Origin: Cercis canadensis
Taxonomy: Eukaryota; Streptophyta; Magnoliopsida; Fabales; Fabaceae
Direction of reading: 5' to 3'
Assembly (NCBI GenBank): GCA_003255065.1
Contig: QAOA01005271.1
Location: 2,221,979-2,285,978, forward strand
DNA length: 64,000 nt
The notes under the pieces are model-generated. The model worked only from the letters and a program-made list of their open reading frames with translations, searched no databases and was not told the origin of the DNA. The stretch's first letter is position 1. Each line of letters starts with the position of its first letter. A program made the translations under genes and the position numbers. This document shows positions 10,901 through 24,066 of this stretch, piece by piece.

Positions 10901-11600
10901 CAATGCGGAAGTCAGCTTGCTCCATTACCAACCAATACCATCAACTCTTTCTCCCTTCCCTTTCTTTTCTTTCTTCTCCTCAAATTTTCTTTTTTCAAGC
11001 AAAAAATAACTTACATTTAACTAATGTAAATCAGAATAAAATAATTGAAAATAGATTGTTTTTACATGTATACTCATATTCACCCCACTAAATCGGATTC
11101 ATCTCAGCCAAGCCAAACCAACGGGCATGAATTTTCTTCCTGTAGCTGATTGATAAAAAGGTGCTCGCTTGTTAATTTCTTTTACCTTTTAGCCTTTATG
11201 CTATGGAATGCATCTTCATCTGTTTTACTGTGTTTCATTTACCCTTCAATCTAATTCAAAACTTTCAATCTAGTTGGTTTTTAATTAAATATACACCTAA
11301 AATTGTACTTCAACGCATTAAATTGACCATCTAAACATCAATTGAAGACCAGAAACACCCAACAAATTTCACCTGACAAAGAGGTTGATGACTCTGACCC
11401 TCTCTGAATTGTTGGATTTTCCCCCCTTTTTTATTCCATATTGGGATTTTTACCGTTGCTTTGGGAGACTCTAATTCTTTCAGGTGTCATGATGCAATGA
11501 GAATTCCCTCCAAATAATGTTGATTTGTCAATAAAGGAACAATTTTTTGTGTTACTTAAATTGTTTTTAATTGCAGTTTTACAGTTCATGTCTCTGCTGT
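7928..11600. other. Intergenic stretch without recognised genes
   Basis: About 3.7 kb with several short open frames on both strands (longest 111 codons at 8642-8977) that I do not recognise and take as chance. From 9540 to 10400 it is extremely AT-rich. A small GC-rich patch with repeated GGGCCGGTG lies at 10596-10630. The right end is the promoter region of the villin gene. Confidence 0.5.
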
Positions 11601-11649
11601 GGGGTGGCTTTTGTTGCCGTTAGTGATAAGCACGCCTGGCATTCATCAT

Positions 11650-13434
11650 TCCCTCCAATCCTCTCCCTTTCTCTCTCTATCTCTCACTTTTTCCCTGTAA
11701 TATTCCTTTCCTCTCTTTCTCTCTCTAGAATACTTATTTTCTGCTTCTCCAGCCCCACTTTGCTCTATTTTCTGACTTTTTTTTTCCACCTCAAAAGCTT
11801 TTCCCATTTTCTGCTACCCGATAATCGTAAGATTTTCGGCGATTTTTTTCGTCAGATTGGATCTGCTGCTGTTTTATTCGGATTCCTCGACGTGGAATTT
11901 TCTTCTTCAAATCCAGTTTTCTCAGTTCAAGGTCCGCTTTTTGTTCTTGGCTTGCTCCTTTATTAAATTTTGCTAATTCCGATGAGACAAATCGATTAGT
12001 GTCTCTGCTTCTGTTCAGGTATGGGACATGGGATGTGTTTCATTCTTTGTATCACTGATTAAATGTAGAAGGTTTTCGGTATTTGCTGAATTTTGATCTG
12101 TTTTCTGATTGGTCTGTTATGATTGAATTCCATTGCCCCAAAGCAAACAATGTGTTTTGTTAGCTAAGTTAAGCATGGAAAATCGTTGTTGCCAACATAA
12201 TTGAGCTGCCCTTCTTTGATTCTGATATGAGCTTTTGTGAAATTTACTGCTTTTAAAACCAGAAGATACTGAAGTTCGAAACTTTGGGAAATGTAACATT
12301 ATTTTAAATTTAGATTATTATAGGATGTTAGGTTTTCGGGATCAGTTGAACTGACATGAGTGTACACGTGCATACACGTCACCTACATAGATACAGGGGT
12401 GCGTGTATATACATATATTTTTGCCCCATTATAGTATACTCAGTTATGTGGTACTCTACTAATGAGCTGTGCATTCCATTGCACTTGGATGTATTGCCGT
12501 GCGTCTTCTAATTAGGAATTTCTTGCACTATTGGTCTTTGTCTACACAATTGCTTCATGTGTACCATGGAGGCAATTTGTTACTGTGAGTCAGCATTTGA
12601 TGTTGAGCAATCAAAGGAGGAGTAGGGAGTCATCCTATACAAAGAGTTTATATATTTGTAAACTTTATTCCATTATCTTCCTTGATAGACAGTCTTCCTT
12701 GCTTCCTAATTGCACCTCTCCTTGCATAAGTAAAATTCTGGGGGTCTGTCCTTGCTGCGTGCACCTATGTGCCTGTCTGTGGATCAATCTAAGACAGCTT
12801 TTGTTGAGCCACCATACTTTTGAAGATATACTAGATGAGAGTAGATAGCTCTTGTGGTGAAGAGTTTATATGAGTGGTGGTGAAGGATGTGGTGTGAAGC
12901 ATGTTTGACCCTTGCGTGAGTTTTTGTAATTGTTAGTATCAGCTGGAGACGTGTATATGTTGTGTGGTTGTGAAGATTCTTACTGTTGTGAACAACTGAC
13001 CATGTGATAACTGGTTGAAATGTTAAGTCATTTGTAGTTTGAATTGGATATTAGGACATGAGTTCACTTGTTGCATAATAACAACCATAGTTTGGTTAGG
13101 CTTGCTGTCCTAACTTTTGATCAGCCCTTCTCAAATTTTCTGGATGATCTATTAATGAAGTTCTCCTCTTGTATTTTTAATGTCAATGGTATCTACTGAT
13201 CAAAGGGTCTCCTTTACGATTAATGTTACTGATAAGAAATTTCTGAGCCGAAATTTTCTGTTTGAAGCAGTTAGTGGAAGCATTTGCATTTCCTTTTTTA
13301 CCCATTAATTTGTGAGCTTCAGCAATTCAACCCTTTGATCTTTTTACACTCATTGTATGATTTATAATTGTATTTCAGAGTATCATTTGCTATAGTTAGG
13401 CCAGGTTGCGGAAGGCAAATAGTAGAAGAATAGC
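11650..13434 (+). promoter_or_regulatory. Villin 5' leader with a long 5' UTR intron
   Basis: A CT-rich leader (11650-11800, repeated TTTCTCTCTCT) is typical of a plant 5' UTR. A good donor (TTCAG|GTATGG, about 12019/12020) and acceptor (TGTATTTCAG at about 13369-13378) would remove about 1.36 kb before the start codon. Leader introns are common in plant actin-regulator genes and often raise expression. The transcription start cannot be placed precisely. Confidence 0.55.
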
Positions 13435-16400
13435 ATGGCCGTTTCCATGAGAGATTTGGATCCAGCTTTCCAGGGAGCTGGACAAAAGGCGTATCCTACA
13501 TCTAATTAACATATTTTTCTGTTTACAATTTATCAGATTTTCATCCTGAAACTTATTCTTTTACAACCAACTTATATTGCATCTTCCAATAAAAGATTAA
13601 AAAAGACGGTCCTGACAAGACCCTTTTTGGATTTCTGCTTATTTGGCGTCTGTTTTTTTTGTTTAATTTGATTACATGCTTTAATCGCTTCATAGTGCTT
13701 CAGCATTATTCTCCTTAACCTTACATAGTGGACTCGAGATATGGCGTATTGAGAATTTTAACCCAGTTGCCATTCCTAAGTCCTCTTATGGGAAGTTTTT
13801 CACTGGGGACTCCTATGTGATCTTGAAGGTTAGTCATTAGATTTCTAATAGCTTCTGTATAGTGTTAGCAAGTTCATGCTTTGCCATCTTTATCTTTGCC
13901 TTTAAATAGTCAGCATTGTTCCAATAATGAAACTGATACATGCATAAGATGGCAGAACTTGAAGGTTAGACTTAGAGACTCACTGTCCAATATTTTGATT
14001 GTCTTTGTGTATTAACAAATGTGGCTATGCAAGAATGGGACAACTATGCTGAATCATAAGAATCTAAGATAATGTAAGGAGTTTAGGTGAGCTTTTCCTT
14101 TATTGGGTGCTTTTACCTTACAGAATGTGTCTTGAGGTTGAAAGAATGATATATCTGTATTTAGAAAATTAATTATTTTCTCTTAAGCATATATTTATTG
14201 TTTGCTTCTTTCCTTTGAGTTTTGTTTCCCTTCTGTTAAGGAAGTGAGACTGTTAATTAGGGCTTCACTAAAATTCTTCTTTTGGGAACAGTGGTTAATC
14301 CAGTAGTTTTTATTAAGTTGCTTATGCTTACCTCTTCATATGAAGTGATGTGTTTCATTAACATCAATATTGTTCTTATTTCTTACCCTCTCTGTGTAGA
14401 CAACTGCTTCAAAAAGTGGTGCCTTGCGTCATGATATCCATTACTGGCTTGGTAAAGACACCAGTCACGTAAGTTTTGCTGTCACTTTATTGCTGGTTTC
14501 TATGTTGTAATTTCCTGCTATATATTAGTCATCTAGTAACCCTAAATTCAAAACAGGATGAAGCTGGCACGGCAGCCATCAAGACAGTTGAGCTGGATGC
14601 AGCTCTTGGAGGACGAGCTGTTCAATATCGTGAAGTACAGGGTCACGAAACTGAAAAGTTCCTATCTTATTTCAAACCATGTATTATACCTCAAGAAGGT
14701 GGAGTTGCCTCCGGTTTTAAACATGCTGAGGCTGAAGAGCATAAAACACGGTTGTTTGTGTGCAAAGGGAAACATGTTGTACATGTCAAAGAGGTAAGTT
14801 TGACATTACTCATTTCCTGTTGATGGTTGAGTCTTTGTATATCATTATTTTGCATGCATGATATGGATACCACACATGTATAGAAACATTATTTTCTTCC
14901 CTTTCTGCTTGTTGAGTGGCTATTTGTTTTGGTTATAGGTTCCTTTCGCTCGATCTTCACTCAGCCATGATGACATTTTTATTCTGGATACCAGTTCCAA
15001 AATCTTCCAATTTAATGGTTCCAATTCGTCTATTCAAGAAAGGGCAAAAGCATTGGAAGTTGTACAGTATATTAAGGATACCTACCATGACGGGAAATGT
15101 GAGGTAGCTGCTATTGGTAAGTGGACAAGTAAATTGTAAAAGTTTAAAGGTGATTATTGAGTATTATTAATTGACAGATAAGGTTGTCCTTTCCTGTAGA
15201 GGATGGAAAGTTGATGGCTGATTCTGAAAGCGGAGAATTCTGGGGTTTCTTTGGGGGCTTCGCTCCTCTTCCACGGAAAACAGCCAGTGATGACGATAAG
15301 CCTGTTGATTCTCATCCTCCAAAGCTACTTGGGTAACTTCTTGTCTCTGTTTGCCCTCTGGTATTTTTATTTGTATTTGTCTATTAAATGCATCTCATTC
15401 ATCTCTATTAAAATGTTATTTGAAAGACATTCATTAATGTTTACATGTGTTTTTATTCTTCCTCTTTCACCTATTTGTTTTATTCCCTTCCTTCATCTCT
15501 CTAACTTATTAGTGTGTATCAGTGTAAGACTCTTAACAAATTTACTATTCTTTAACTGGAAGTTTTATATGGCAAATGTACTGAGATTTTGAAAATAATA
15601 TTAATTACTTTGACAATTTACTAATGAACCCCTTGGTGTTATTGAATCAATAGATTTTATTATGCTTTAGTTCTAAAGGAAATGCTATTGCCTTTCCAGC
15701 GTTGAGAAAGGGCGGGCAGAACCTATTGAGACAGATTCTTTGACAAGAGACTTACTAGACACAAATAAATGCTATATCCTCGATTGTGGGTTGGAAGTAT
15801 TTGTCTGGATGGGAAGAAACACCTCTCTTGATGAAAGAAAAAGTGCAAGTGGAGCTGCAGATGTAACACCTCTTCTTTCTTTTTCAGAATAGTTCAGCAT
15901 TTTGTTCTGAATTTAAATAACTCTTACCTTGTTATTGGTCAACAAACAGGAGTTACTCAGTGGCCCTGACCGTTCAAAATCCCACATAATTCGTGTAATA
16001 GAAGGATTTGAAACAGTGATGTTCAGGTCCAAGTTTGATTCTTGGCCTCAGACAGCTAATGTAACTGTATCTGAAGATGGTCGTGGAAAGGTGGCAGGTT
16101 GGTGTTGAATAATTTGCAAGTGTTATTGGCCTCAATAGACTATTCTATCTTTAAGCCTTGTCATCAACATCATTGAGCAGAATGTCACTAGAATATGCTA
16201 ATTTTGTTTTTTGATGACTTTGTAGCACTTTTAAAACGTCAAGGAGTGAATGTCAAGGGCCTGTTGAAAGCTGATCCAGTAAAAGAAGAACCCCAGCCCT
16301 ACATTGATTGCACAGGACATTTGCAGGTACACTACTAGTTTCTACAGCAAGTAATTCACCAAAACCATTATCTCATTGTGTGATTTTTTTGCTGAGCCAA

Positions 16401-19400
16401 GAATTGTTCTGCCATCCACTGTGACATTTAAGGAATAGGAAAACATGTCTTAATTTACATCAAAATTATGGTTGAGACTTGACAGAGGCATCAAGGTGAG
16501 AGAAGTGTCCAATTGTTGAGTTTCATGAATGATTGCAGTTGATATGTTAGCCGAGAGTTTGTATTGCTTCCTAGGCATTTAATAATTAGCATCCCTTGAG
16601 AGTTTAAAATATATTCTCTGTACTTCTGCCTATTTGGATGGAGTTTGTGCGGTTTAAGTTTCGTTCAATTTAATCCATGTTCTTTTGCTTCTGTTGTTAA
16701 TGCTAGCTTTACCTTGGGTATACAGGTTTGGCGTGTGAATGGTCAGGAGAAGATTCTTCTTCAAGCTTCTGATCAGTCAAAATTTTATAGTGGAGATTGC
16801 TACATCTTTCAGTATACATATCCTGGAGAAGATAAGGAAGAGCATCTTATAGTAACATGGATTGGGAAGAATAGTGTTGAGGTGAAAGATTTAAAGCATT
16901 GTATTCTACTTCTACATGCATATACACGTTCGTGTATCTGTATTAGGATTGATTTCAATAACAGTTAATAAATAAATAAATAAATAATATGGTGGCAAAA
17001 TATTTGCATACAGCTGAAAATATCAAGCTGATCATTGTGCGATGCATGTCAATATACTGTACACAGCAGTGGTCACTGTTCTAGGAATTTTATTTCAATC
17101 TTGAAATAAATTTGCAATACAGTACTGTGAGTCTATTGCCTGCCTTGCTTACTTGCTCTTTCTGTTGAAAATAGGAAGAAAGAGCTCCAGCAATTTCACT
17201 AGCAAGCAAAATGGTTGAGTCACAGAAGTTTCTACCTTCCCAGGTAATTTTTGCTCAAATGTGTTATTTTCATTTCGTTGAGACATTATGTGTGCCCATT
17301 CCTTATGTCCTTACTAATGATATCCCGGTGTTATTGATTGCTAGGCTCGAATTTATGAAGGGAATGAACCAATTCAATTTTATTCTATCCTCCAAAGCTT
17401 TATTTCTCTCAAGGTCAGTGGGATTATGAGATTGGGAAAACTAACCAAGAAAATTACTCTTGATATACTTATACTTGTAATCAATTTTTTCCCCTTTAAT
17501 ACTGACCATTTAACTTAATTGTCTCTCAGGGTGGACTTAGTGATTCATACAAGAATTTCATTGCGGAAAAGGAAACTGCAGATGATACATACAATGAGGG
17601 TGGTGTTGCACTATTCCGCATCCAAGGCTCTGGACCAGACAATATGCAAGCAATACAAGTTGAAGCAGTATGTCACCTTTTTTCTATTTATAGTTGTTAC
17701 TTCTCTCTCTCTTATGTTTTTGTATATCTAATCATCACTCCACTCCTTTTGCATGGGTAAGACACCTGTTTTAAATGTATAGATACTTTTTAAATGTAAT
17801 TACAATTTTTCTTTTCCATATCTTCTTCTCAACCAGGTTGCTTCCTCCTTGAATTCCTCTTATTGTTACATACTTCATGATGGGGACACTGTCTTTACGT
17901 GGTCTGGAAGCCTTGCAACCTCGGATGACCAGGAACTTATCGAGAGAATGTTGGATTTGATAAAGGTCTCATACATGCTATAATATAGTTGATGTGAGAA
18001 AATTTGACGCATACAAACACACACTAGGAAGTTACATTCTTTTTTGGGGTCGCTGGATAAGCCACTGAAAGTGGCTAAATTTTTATATGCTTGTGTGTTG
18101 AAAACAGTTACAATATATCACTCTGTGTGATAAATTCATTGCATATTTTATAAAAAAAAAGTTTGTCTTTGCATAAGTCATAATAATGTGCGTCAGAAGA
18201 TCTCGTTTTTAAATTTTTTGAATTTTTGAACCTCTTAAATGTATCTGGAGGTTGTTAATAAATACCTAGTTTTCTTTGTATGGTCAGGTCTCCTTGTTTT
18301 TCTGCTTCTCACATGCTTGCCAATTGTCTGCAGCCAAATCTGCAATCTAAACCACAAAAAGAAGGAGCGGAAACTGAACAGTTTTGGGATTTGTTAGGAG
18401 GGAAATCTGAATATTCTAGTCAAAAGATTGTAAGGGATGCTGAAGGTGATCCTCACCTATTTTCATGCAACTTCTCGAAAGGTAAGGATAACTTTATTTC
18501 TAGCTGGAAAGCCTTATTTAATCTCTTCAGCCCCTACCCCCTCCCCAAACTTTTTTTTTTTGAAGGTAAATGGCTGACTTGTTTATGATGGTTTTGTTGC
18601 TTCCTTTTTGAACAATCTGCAGGAAACTTGAAGGTGAGTATGTCTTCTGATCTATTATCTTTAATTCCATAATGTGACTCTTGATATATGCCAGTTTGGA
18701 ATTACTGGGTTATGGAAGTTTCATGGTATGAAGGCATGTTGGCAAAGTCATTGCCTATCTTAATATTTCATTTTATAATGTGTTAGGTTGCTCCTCATAC
18801 AAAAATGCTTGATAATGCAATCCATACTGAGAATAAATTGAATGTGATTAAAAAAGATTGAAACATGAGGTAGTTTGATGAAAGCTGATAATATAGTTAA
18901 AACATAAATTACAGTCCTCAAGATAGATGGGAGAGGAAAAGCCGTAAAAAGGGGATGAAACACAGTTGTAATTTTGGGAAGCTGCTCTATCTAAGATCAC
19001 CAATGCTGTAAATCAAACCTGAGCCAGCAAAAGAAATATTCTCAGGTCTTGATCAAGTTCTTTAGAATATAAGCATTAACCATGTGAGTAATATAGTCGG
19101 ATTAATCAATTAAAAGTCTTGCGATAGACTTATTGAAAAGCTTGTTAACTAATAGAAAAGGTGCAAGTTAGATAACTACTTGACAACACGAGCAGTAAAA
19201 CAGAGCAACACAGCTAAGCTGATGTTTAACAGAACCAACTAAAGCAAGTAACGTGTTAGGACATGATTAATCTCTGCATGTGGCTATGACCATATCAATC
19301 TCTTTAAACACTGGCTCTGGGTAGAAACTACTGACAGAAAGTCCTGGTCAATGTGCTGTGCATCACTTTGTTTAATATTTTAATTTATCTAAAAGCATAT

Positions 19401-21990
19401 TTACAACAGTCATATTCATATGGATGAATTTACTGCTTTGTGCTATGCAGCTTATGAAGGTGCATTTATTCTGATTTATTTCTGCAGCAGTGCATTAATT
19501 TGAGTTATATCTGCAGGTGACTGAGATATACAACTTCACCCAGGATGATTTGATGACAGAAGATATTTTCATATTGGATTGTCACACGGAAATATTTGTC
19601 TGGGTTGGGCAGCAGGTTGACCCCAAGAGTAAAATGCAGGCTTTAACAATTGGTGAGGTATAACTGGTTCTGCTTTGGCTGGAAGTCATGACCATACTAA
19701 ATGTTATGGCTAGTACTATGAAGAATTTATTTCCATTTTATTTTTAGTCATTAGACTAAGTGCTTTACCTTTCTTAGTCTTTAATATTGATTAACTATGA
19801 CATCCCTTTTGTCTTTAGACCACCATGAGATGGTGACTTAGCCATGTTCAATGTCTATATCGCCATGGATTTAACATCTGTTAGTGTTTCTGAAGTCGTG
19901 TGGAATTCTTAACTTATCCATTTCAATTGAACAGAAATTTCTTGAGCATGATTTTCTTCTAGAGGGATTATCTGATGAGGCTCCAATTTATATTATCATG
20001 GAAGGGAGTGAGCCACCTTTCTTCACCCGATTCTTCACATGGGAGTCTGCAAAATCTGCTGTAAGTTTCTAATATAAAGGCATAAAGATATGACTTTAGG
20101 TCCTTTTGAAAAATCTGATTATTAACAATTTTTTGCAGATGCTAGGGAACTCATTTCAAAGGAAGCTTGCAATTGTGAAAAATGGGGGTACTCCAATTTT
20201 GGATGTAAGACATCTTTGGTTCTCATTGCTTCCTTTATAATCTTGAATTACTGCTATCTGAGGAGTACTGTTTGGCTTTTCTTTTAGTCTGAATTTTCAT
20301 ATGCAATCATATCTTTTGCCATAAGTAAATTTTTTTTTTTTGCAATTTTTTATGTGAAAAATCCGAAGTAAATTTTCCTTTTCTTGTGTTCTATATTCGT
20401 TCACATATTTTTTGCCAAAAAAAAAAAAAAAAANCATAAAACAAAAACAAAAAGAGTAAATAGCAATGTATTGGTACCTTCTCTTCTCAAAAGAAGGGAA
20501 TTAGTTTTTTTTTTTTTTTTTGCAGGGGCGGGGGTGCTGCTGATTCATAATAGCTGTAACTAATTTTGGTTGTGTGGATAATGATTTTTAGACTAATATT
20601 GTCCAGTTGTGCCGATTTAGTGCCTATGTAGATAAATAAAAAAATACTGAAGTATGGTATAAACATATAAACTGAGAGTCAGGAACTTGCTTCTTTTCCA
20701 AATATCCTCATTGCCTAATCTCATATTATAGCTTCAAGAAACTTGTAGACATTCTTTCCCTTTCCAAATGCTACATTGAGTGTGGAGAACTTAGTAATTG
20801 GGTTAAATTGGACATGTTTGACTGGAGAAATTTTTTCTTACTAGTGAAGAGAAGGATGTGAACTTGCTGCTGGTCCTTGATTAAGAGTGGATATGGGTCA
20901 GGGTAGGTGTTAGATCAAATTACATGATATACATGTAAACCTTATTTATTTAGGCTAAAAATACTTAAATTGTAACATTAACATTTCTTAGAATTTTTAT
21001 ATTGTTCTAGTTTATTAATTTGCTCCACTTTAATGATTGGAGCCTTTTTGTTTATTTTTGCATTTATTCTGTTTAATTGGTCAATGTCTGATACATGATC
21101 AGAAACCCAAACGAAGAACACCTGTATCTTATGGGGGAAGGTCTAGTAGTGTGCCAGAGAAATCCCAGCGTTCCCGCAGCATGTCTTTTAGTCCTGATCG
21201 TGTTCGTGTGAGGGGTAGGTCTCCAGCCTTTAATGCACTAGCAGCCACATTTGAGAGCCCTAAAGATAGGAACCTTTCAACTCCACCTCCAATGGTTAGA
21301 AAGCTGTATCCAAAATCTATGACGCCAGATTCAGCAAAAATGGCACCCAAATCTTCAGCCATAGCCGCGTTGACTTCTAGTTTTGAACAACCCCCTTCTG
21401 CACGAGAAAGTATTATACCTCGATCAATTAAAGGTATGCCATGTATGAGTTTATTGAAGGCCCTCCTTTGAGTTTTGATATTTGCTTTAATGCAAATTCT
21501 CATTTTTTGTTTTGGGTGTTGTCATGGTGTGAAGTGAGTCCAGAGACTCCCAAATCCGAGACAAACAACAAGGAAAATTCTATGAGCAGCAGAATAGAAT
21601 CCCTTACCATAGAAGAAGATGTGAAAGAGGGTGAAGCTGAAGATGATGAAGGTCTCCCAATATACCCATATGAACGCCTTAAAATAAATTCTTCAGATCC
21701 TTTACCAGACATTGATGTGACTAAGCGAGAGGTATGGTAGAATGGCTAGATATAGCATCATCTCATCTTCACAAATTGCATTTCATCTCTCTGGTTTTTC
21801 CATTCTATTGGAAAATTCATCTTAAAATTAGGCTTTCTTTCATGTTAGTTGACATTTTTGAGCTTGATGCATGCAGACTTATCTGTCAACTGCGGAGTTC
21901 AAAGAGAAATTTGGGATGGCAAAGGAAGCTTTCTACAAGTTGCCCAGATGGAAACAGAACAAACTCAAAATGGCCATTCAATTATTCTGA
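13435..21990 (+). CDS. VLN4: Villin, actin-filament bundling/severing protein (VLN4-like), 959 aa
   Basis: Twenty-two exons join in frame to 959 residues: 13435-13490, 13729-13828, 14400-14468, 14557-14793, 14939-15116, 15200-15332, 15700-15862, 15950-16097, 16226-16326, 16726-16881, 17175-17243, 17345-17413, 17530-17667, 17837-17965, 18334-18481, 18623-18633, 19517-19657, 19935-20060, 20139-20204, 21103-21433, 21535-21731, 21877-21990. The protein starts [20 protein letters not shown] and has six gelsolin repeats (about residues 20-740), a basic Ser/Pro-rich linker encoded by exon 20 (about 747-857) and a C-terminal headpiece (about 897-959: [10 protein letters not shown] ... [20 protein letters not shown]). 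Villins bind, bundle, cap and sever F-actin in a calcium-dependent way and support tip growth and cytoplasmic streaming. The start and length fit the VLN4/VLN5 group best. Exon 16 is only 11 bases long. Confidence 0.95.
20405..20525. repeat. Poly-A and poly-T tracts in villin intron 19
   Basis: Long A run at 20417-20433 followed by an N (20434), and a T run at 20505-20521. They lie in the 898-base intron before exon 20 and look like assembly-difficult homopolymers. Confidence 0.8.
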
Positions 21991-23805
21991 GTCTTTAAGC
22001 AACTTCGCCTTCATTTTAGGTTGCAGGTGGAAGGAATTTTTCTTGTAAATATGTACATTTTCTTCTTTACTTCCTTTAGTGCATTGCTACAGCTCAGGGA
22101 CCTTCTGACCACACTGCTATCTTTTCTGCAGTGAGGAATCCAACATACTTGAAAGGGACAGCATCAGTGTTTTTTTTTGCGTAGATGCTTCTGCTCCCAA
22201 GAAGCTTTTCATCATGAAGAGAGAAACTAGAAAATTTTCAACCCCCTCCCCCCCTCTTTTTTTTTTTCCTTCTCTTTGCAGTGGTTTGAATGTTTAGCAT
22301 TCTTTCTTTGTTGAGTTAGCTGCTTGGTATTTATTTATTTTATAGGCACAGGTTGGTTGTGAGATTGCCTTTTTGGGGTTTTCATCTTAATGTTCATTTT
22401 TTTATTCATAATCATTTTGGTAAAGCAATTAGGCTTGCAATGGCGGTCTACATAGGTTGTATTGATAATTGAGGATGAAGTGTGTACAGCAGAGTGTAAA
22501 ACCAGTTGACTCAGTTACTTGTTTTGGAAATAAAAGTGTGATTCTTTTTTTTTTTTTGGTTTTTTTTTTTTTAATTTCATTCAAATTCACCTCCTGTCTT
22601 GCTAACCATTTTATTTTCATAAAATTATAAAGAAATATAATTTTCATATTTATTTATTGTGACTTATATCATTATTCTTTTGAAGCTTCATTTTTTTTTT
22701 TTTTTATAAGAAAAAGCGCATCCCATGTTTTGAAGTTTCATTTAAAGTGCACTAACAATACAATACTTAAACTTTTAAAGATAAAGATATAATACATGTC
22801 AAGCTTTTTTTGTTTCGATGAAGTATATAATACATGTCAAGTCATGGGCCTAAGCCGGTATAGACTATAGAGTCCTGTCTCTTGTGAAGTTTTGAGCTTG
22901 GGTTTGGTTGGGCTCATCTAAATGGCCTATTTTTAGTTTGGTTAAGCCTTATCTAAAATTTGGGCCATGTGACGAGAAAGCTATTATTCATTAGCCTACT
23001 TGGGCCAATATTCCAGTGTCCAACCGAACTCTGATACTCGATGGACCTTCCGAATAAACAAGATATACCACTGGGATTTTAGAATTATTCATGTGAAAGT
23101 TCTCTAAAAATAAAAATAAAAATAAAAGGTTTCATCTTCCTATATTACCTTTTTTTTTTTTTTTTTTTTTTTTTTTGCAAGTGATGTTAATCTTTGAAGG
23201 GCTTTGAGGAACAACACGTGGAATTCTCTATGTCCTTCTTTACCTACTTATCACCTATTTATGCATTTGTATATTATATATGTTGACCACTTTAATCGGA
23301 GGCATTTATCTCCATTTAGGCTTTCCACTTATTTACAGAGACTTCTAAAATTGAAGGGAATCACCTTTGGCTGATACCAATCTAGTACTTTCTGCAATAG
23401 TTATGGGTGACTGAGAACTGTTCAATGCCAAGAATATTTGCCACTGAAGTGAAAAGTTACAATCTTTAAAGCAGCTCTTTGGGATTCAACTACCCAATCA
23501 AAATTTGGCTTTCTATGACTTGTTTCAACTTGATTCCTCCATCCTTATCTGATAATGTCTCTTTCTGCTGCTTTCATGCTTTTCAAAACTTAAAGTTGAT
23601 TTGCATGCCTATACCAAAGGACAATAAGAAAACCAATAGGAATATCAGCATTATTAATTATATATGATTATTTCATCTCGAGATAAATATTGTTTTCTAG
23701 CAATGAAGGAAAATTTAATTTTAATGATGTTAAAAATTGACAAGGACCTTAATATCTTGTAAATGGCTACTTGATAATTTGAAACAAAATTTCATGATAA
23801 AGTAA
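21991..23805. other. Villin 3' UTR and intergenic stretch
   Basis: The 3' UTR probably extends to about 22400. Beyond that the sequence is AT-rich with T runs at 22548-22572, 22691-22706 and 23150-23176. A short direct repeat, ATAATACATGTCAAG, occurs near 22788 and 22838. No gene is recognised. Confidence 0.5.
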
Positions 23806-24063
23806 GGGAGTTATTATTTTTATATTTGATATTGTTAATATTATATTTTATTTAATGTCTAAATATAATATAGATTAATTTACCCTCGTTTAATATAAAA
23901 TTTTTTTAGTCAATTGTAAAAATTCTCATTTAATATAACAAAATTTTAGTCAAAGTTAAAAACTTTTTATACTAATTAAAGTTAATTTAATCTAATATTA
24001 TATTTAGACATTAAATAAAGTGTGACATTAAAAAAAAAATATGATATAAAAATAGTGGCTCCC
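23806..24063. mobile_element. MITE, Tourist/PIF-Harbinger-like, 258 bp
   Basis: The two ends are imperfect inverted repeats about 75 bases long. The left end starts GGGAGTTATTATTTTTAT and the right end finishes ATAAAAATAGTGGCTCCC; internally ATTTAATGTCTAAATATAAT (left, about 23851-23870) is repeated inverted at about 23999-24018. The element is flanked by TAA on both sides (23803-23805 and 24064-24066). A 3-base TAA/TTA duplication with ends starting GGG is the pattern of Tourist-type MITEs moved by PIF/Harbinger transposases. It has no coding capacity. Confidence 0.75.
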
Positions 24064-24066
24064 TAA

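Noticed and set aside
21129..21503. 124-codon minus-strand open frame
   Set aside because: It is antisense to villin exon 20, whose Ser/Pro-rich codons leave the opposite strand open.
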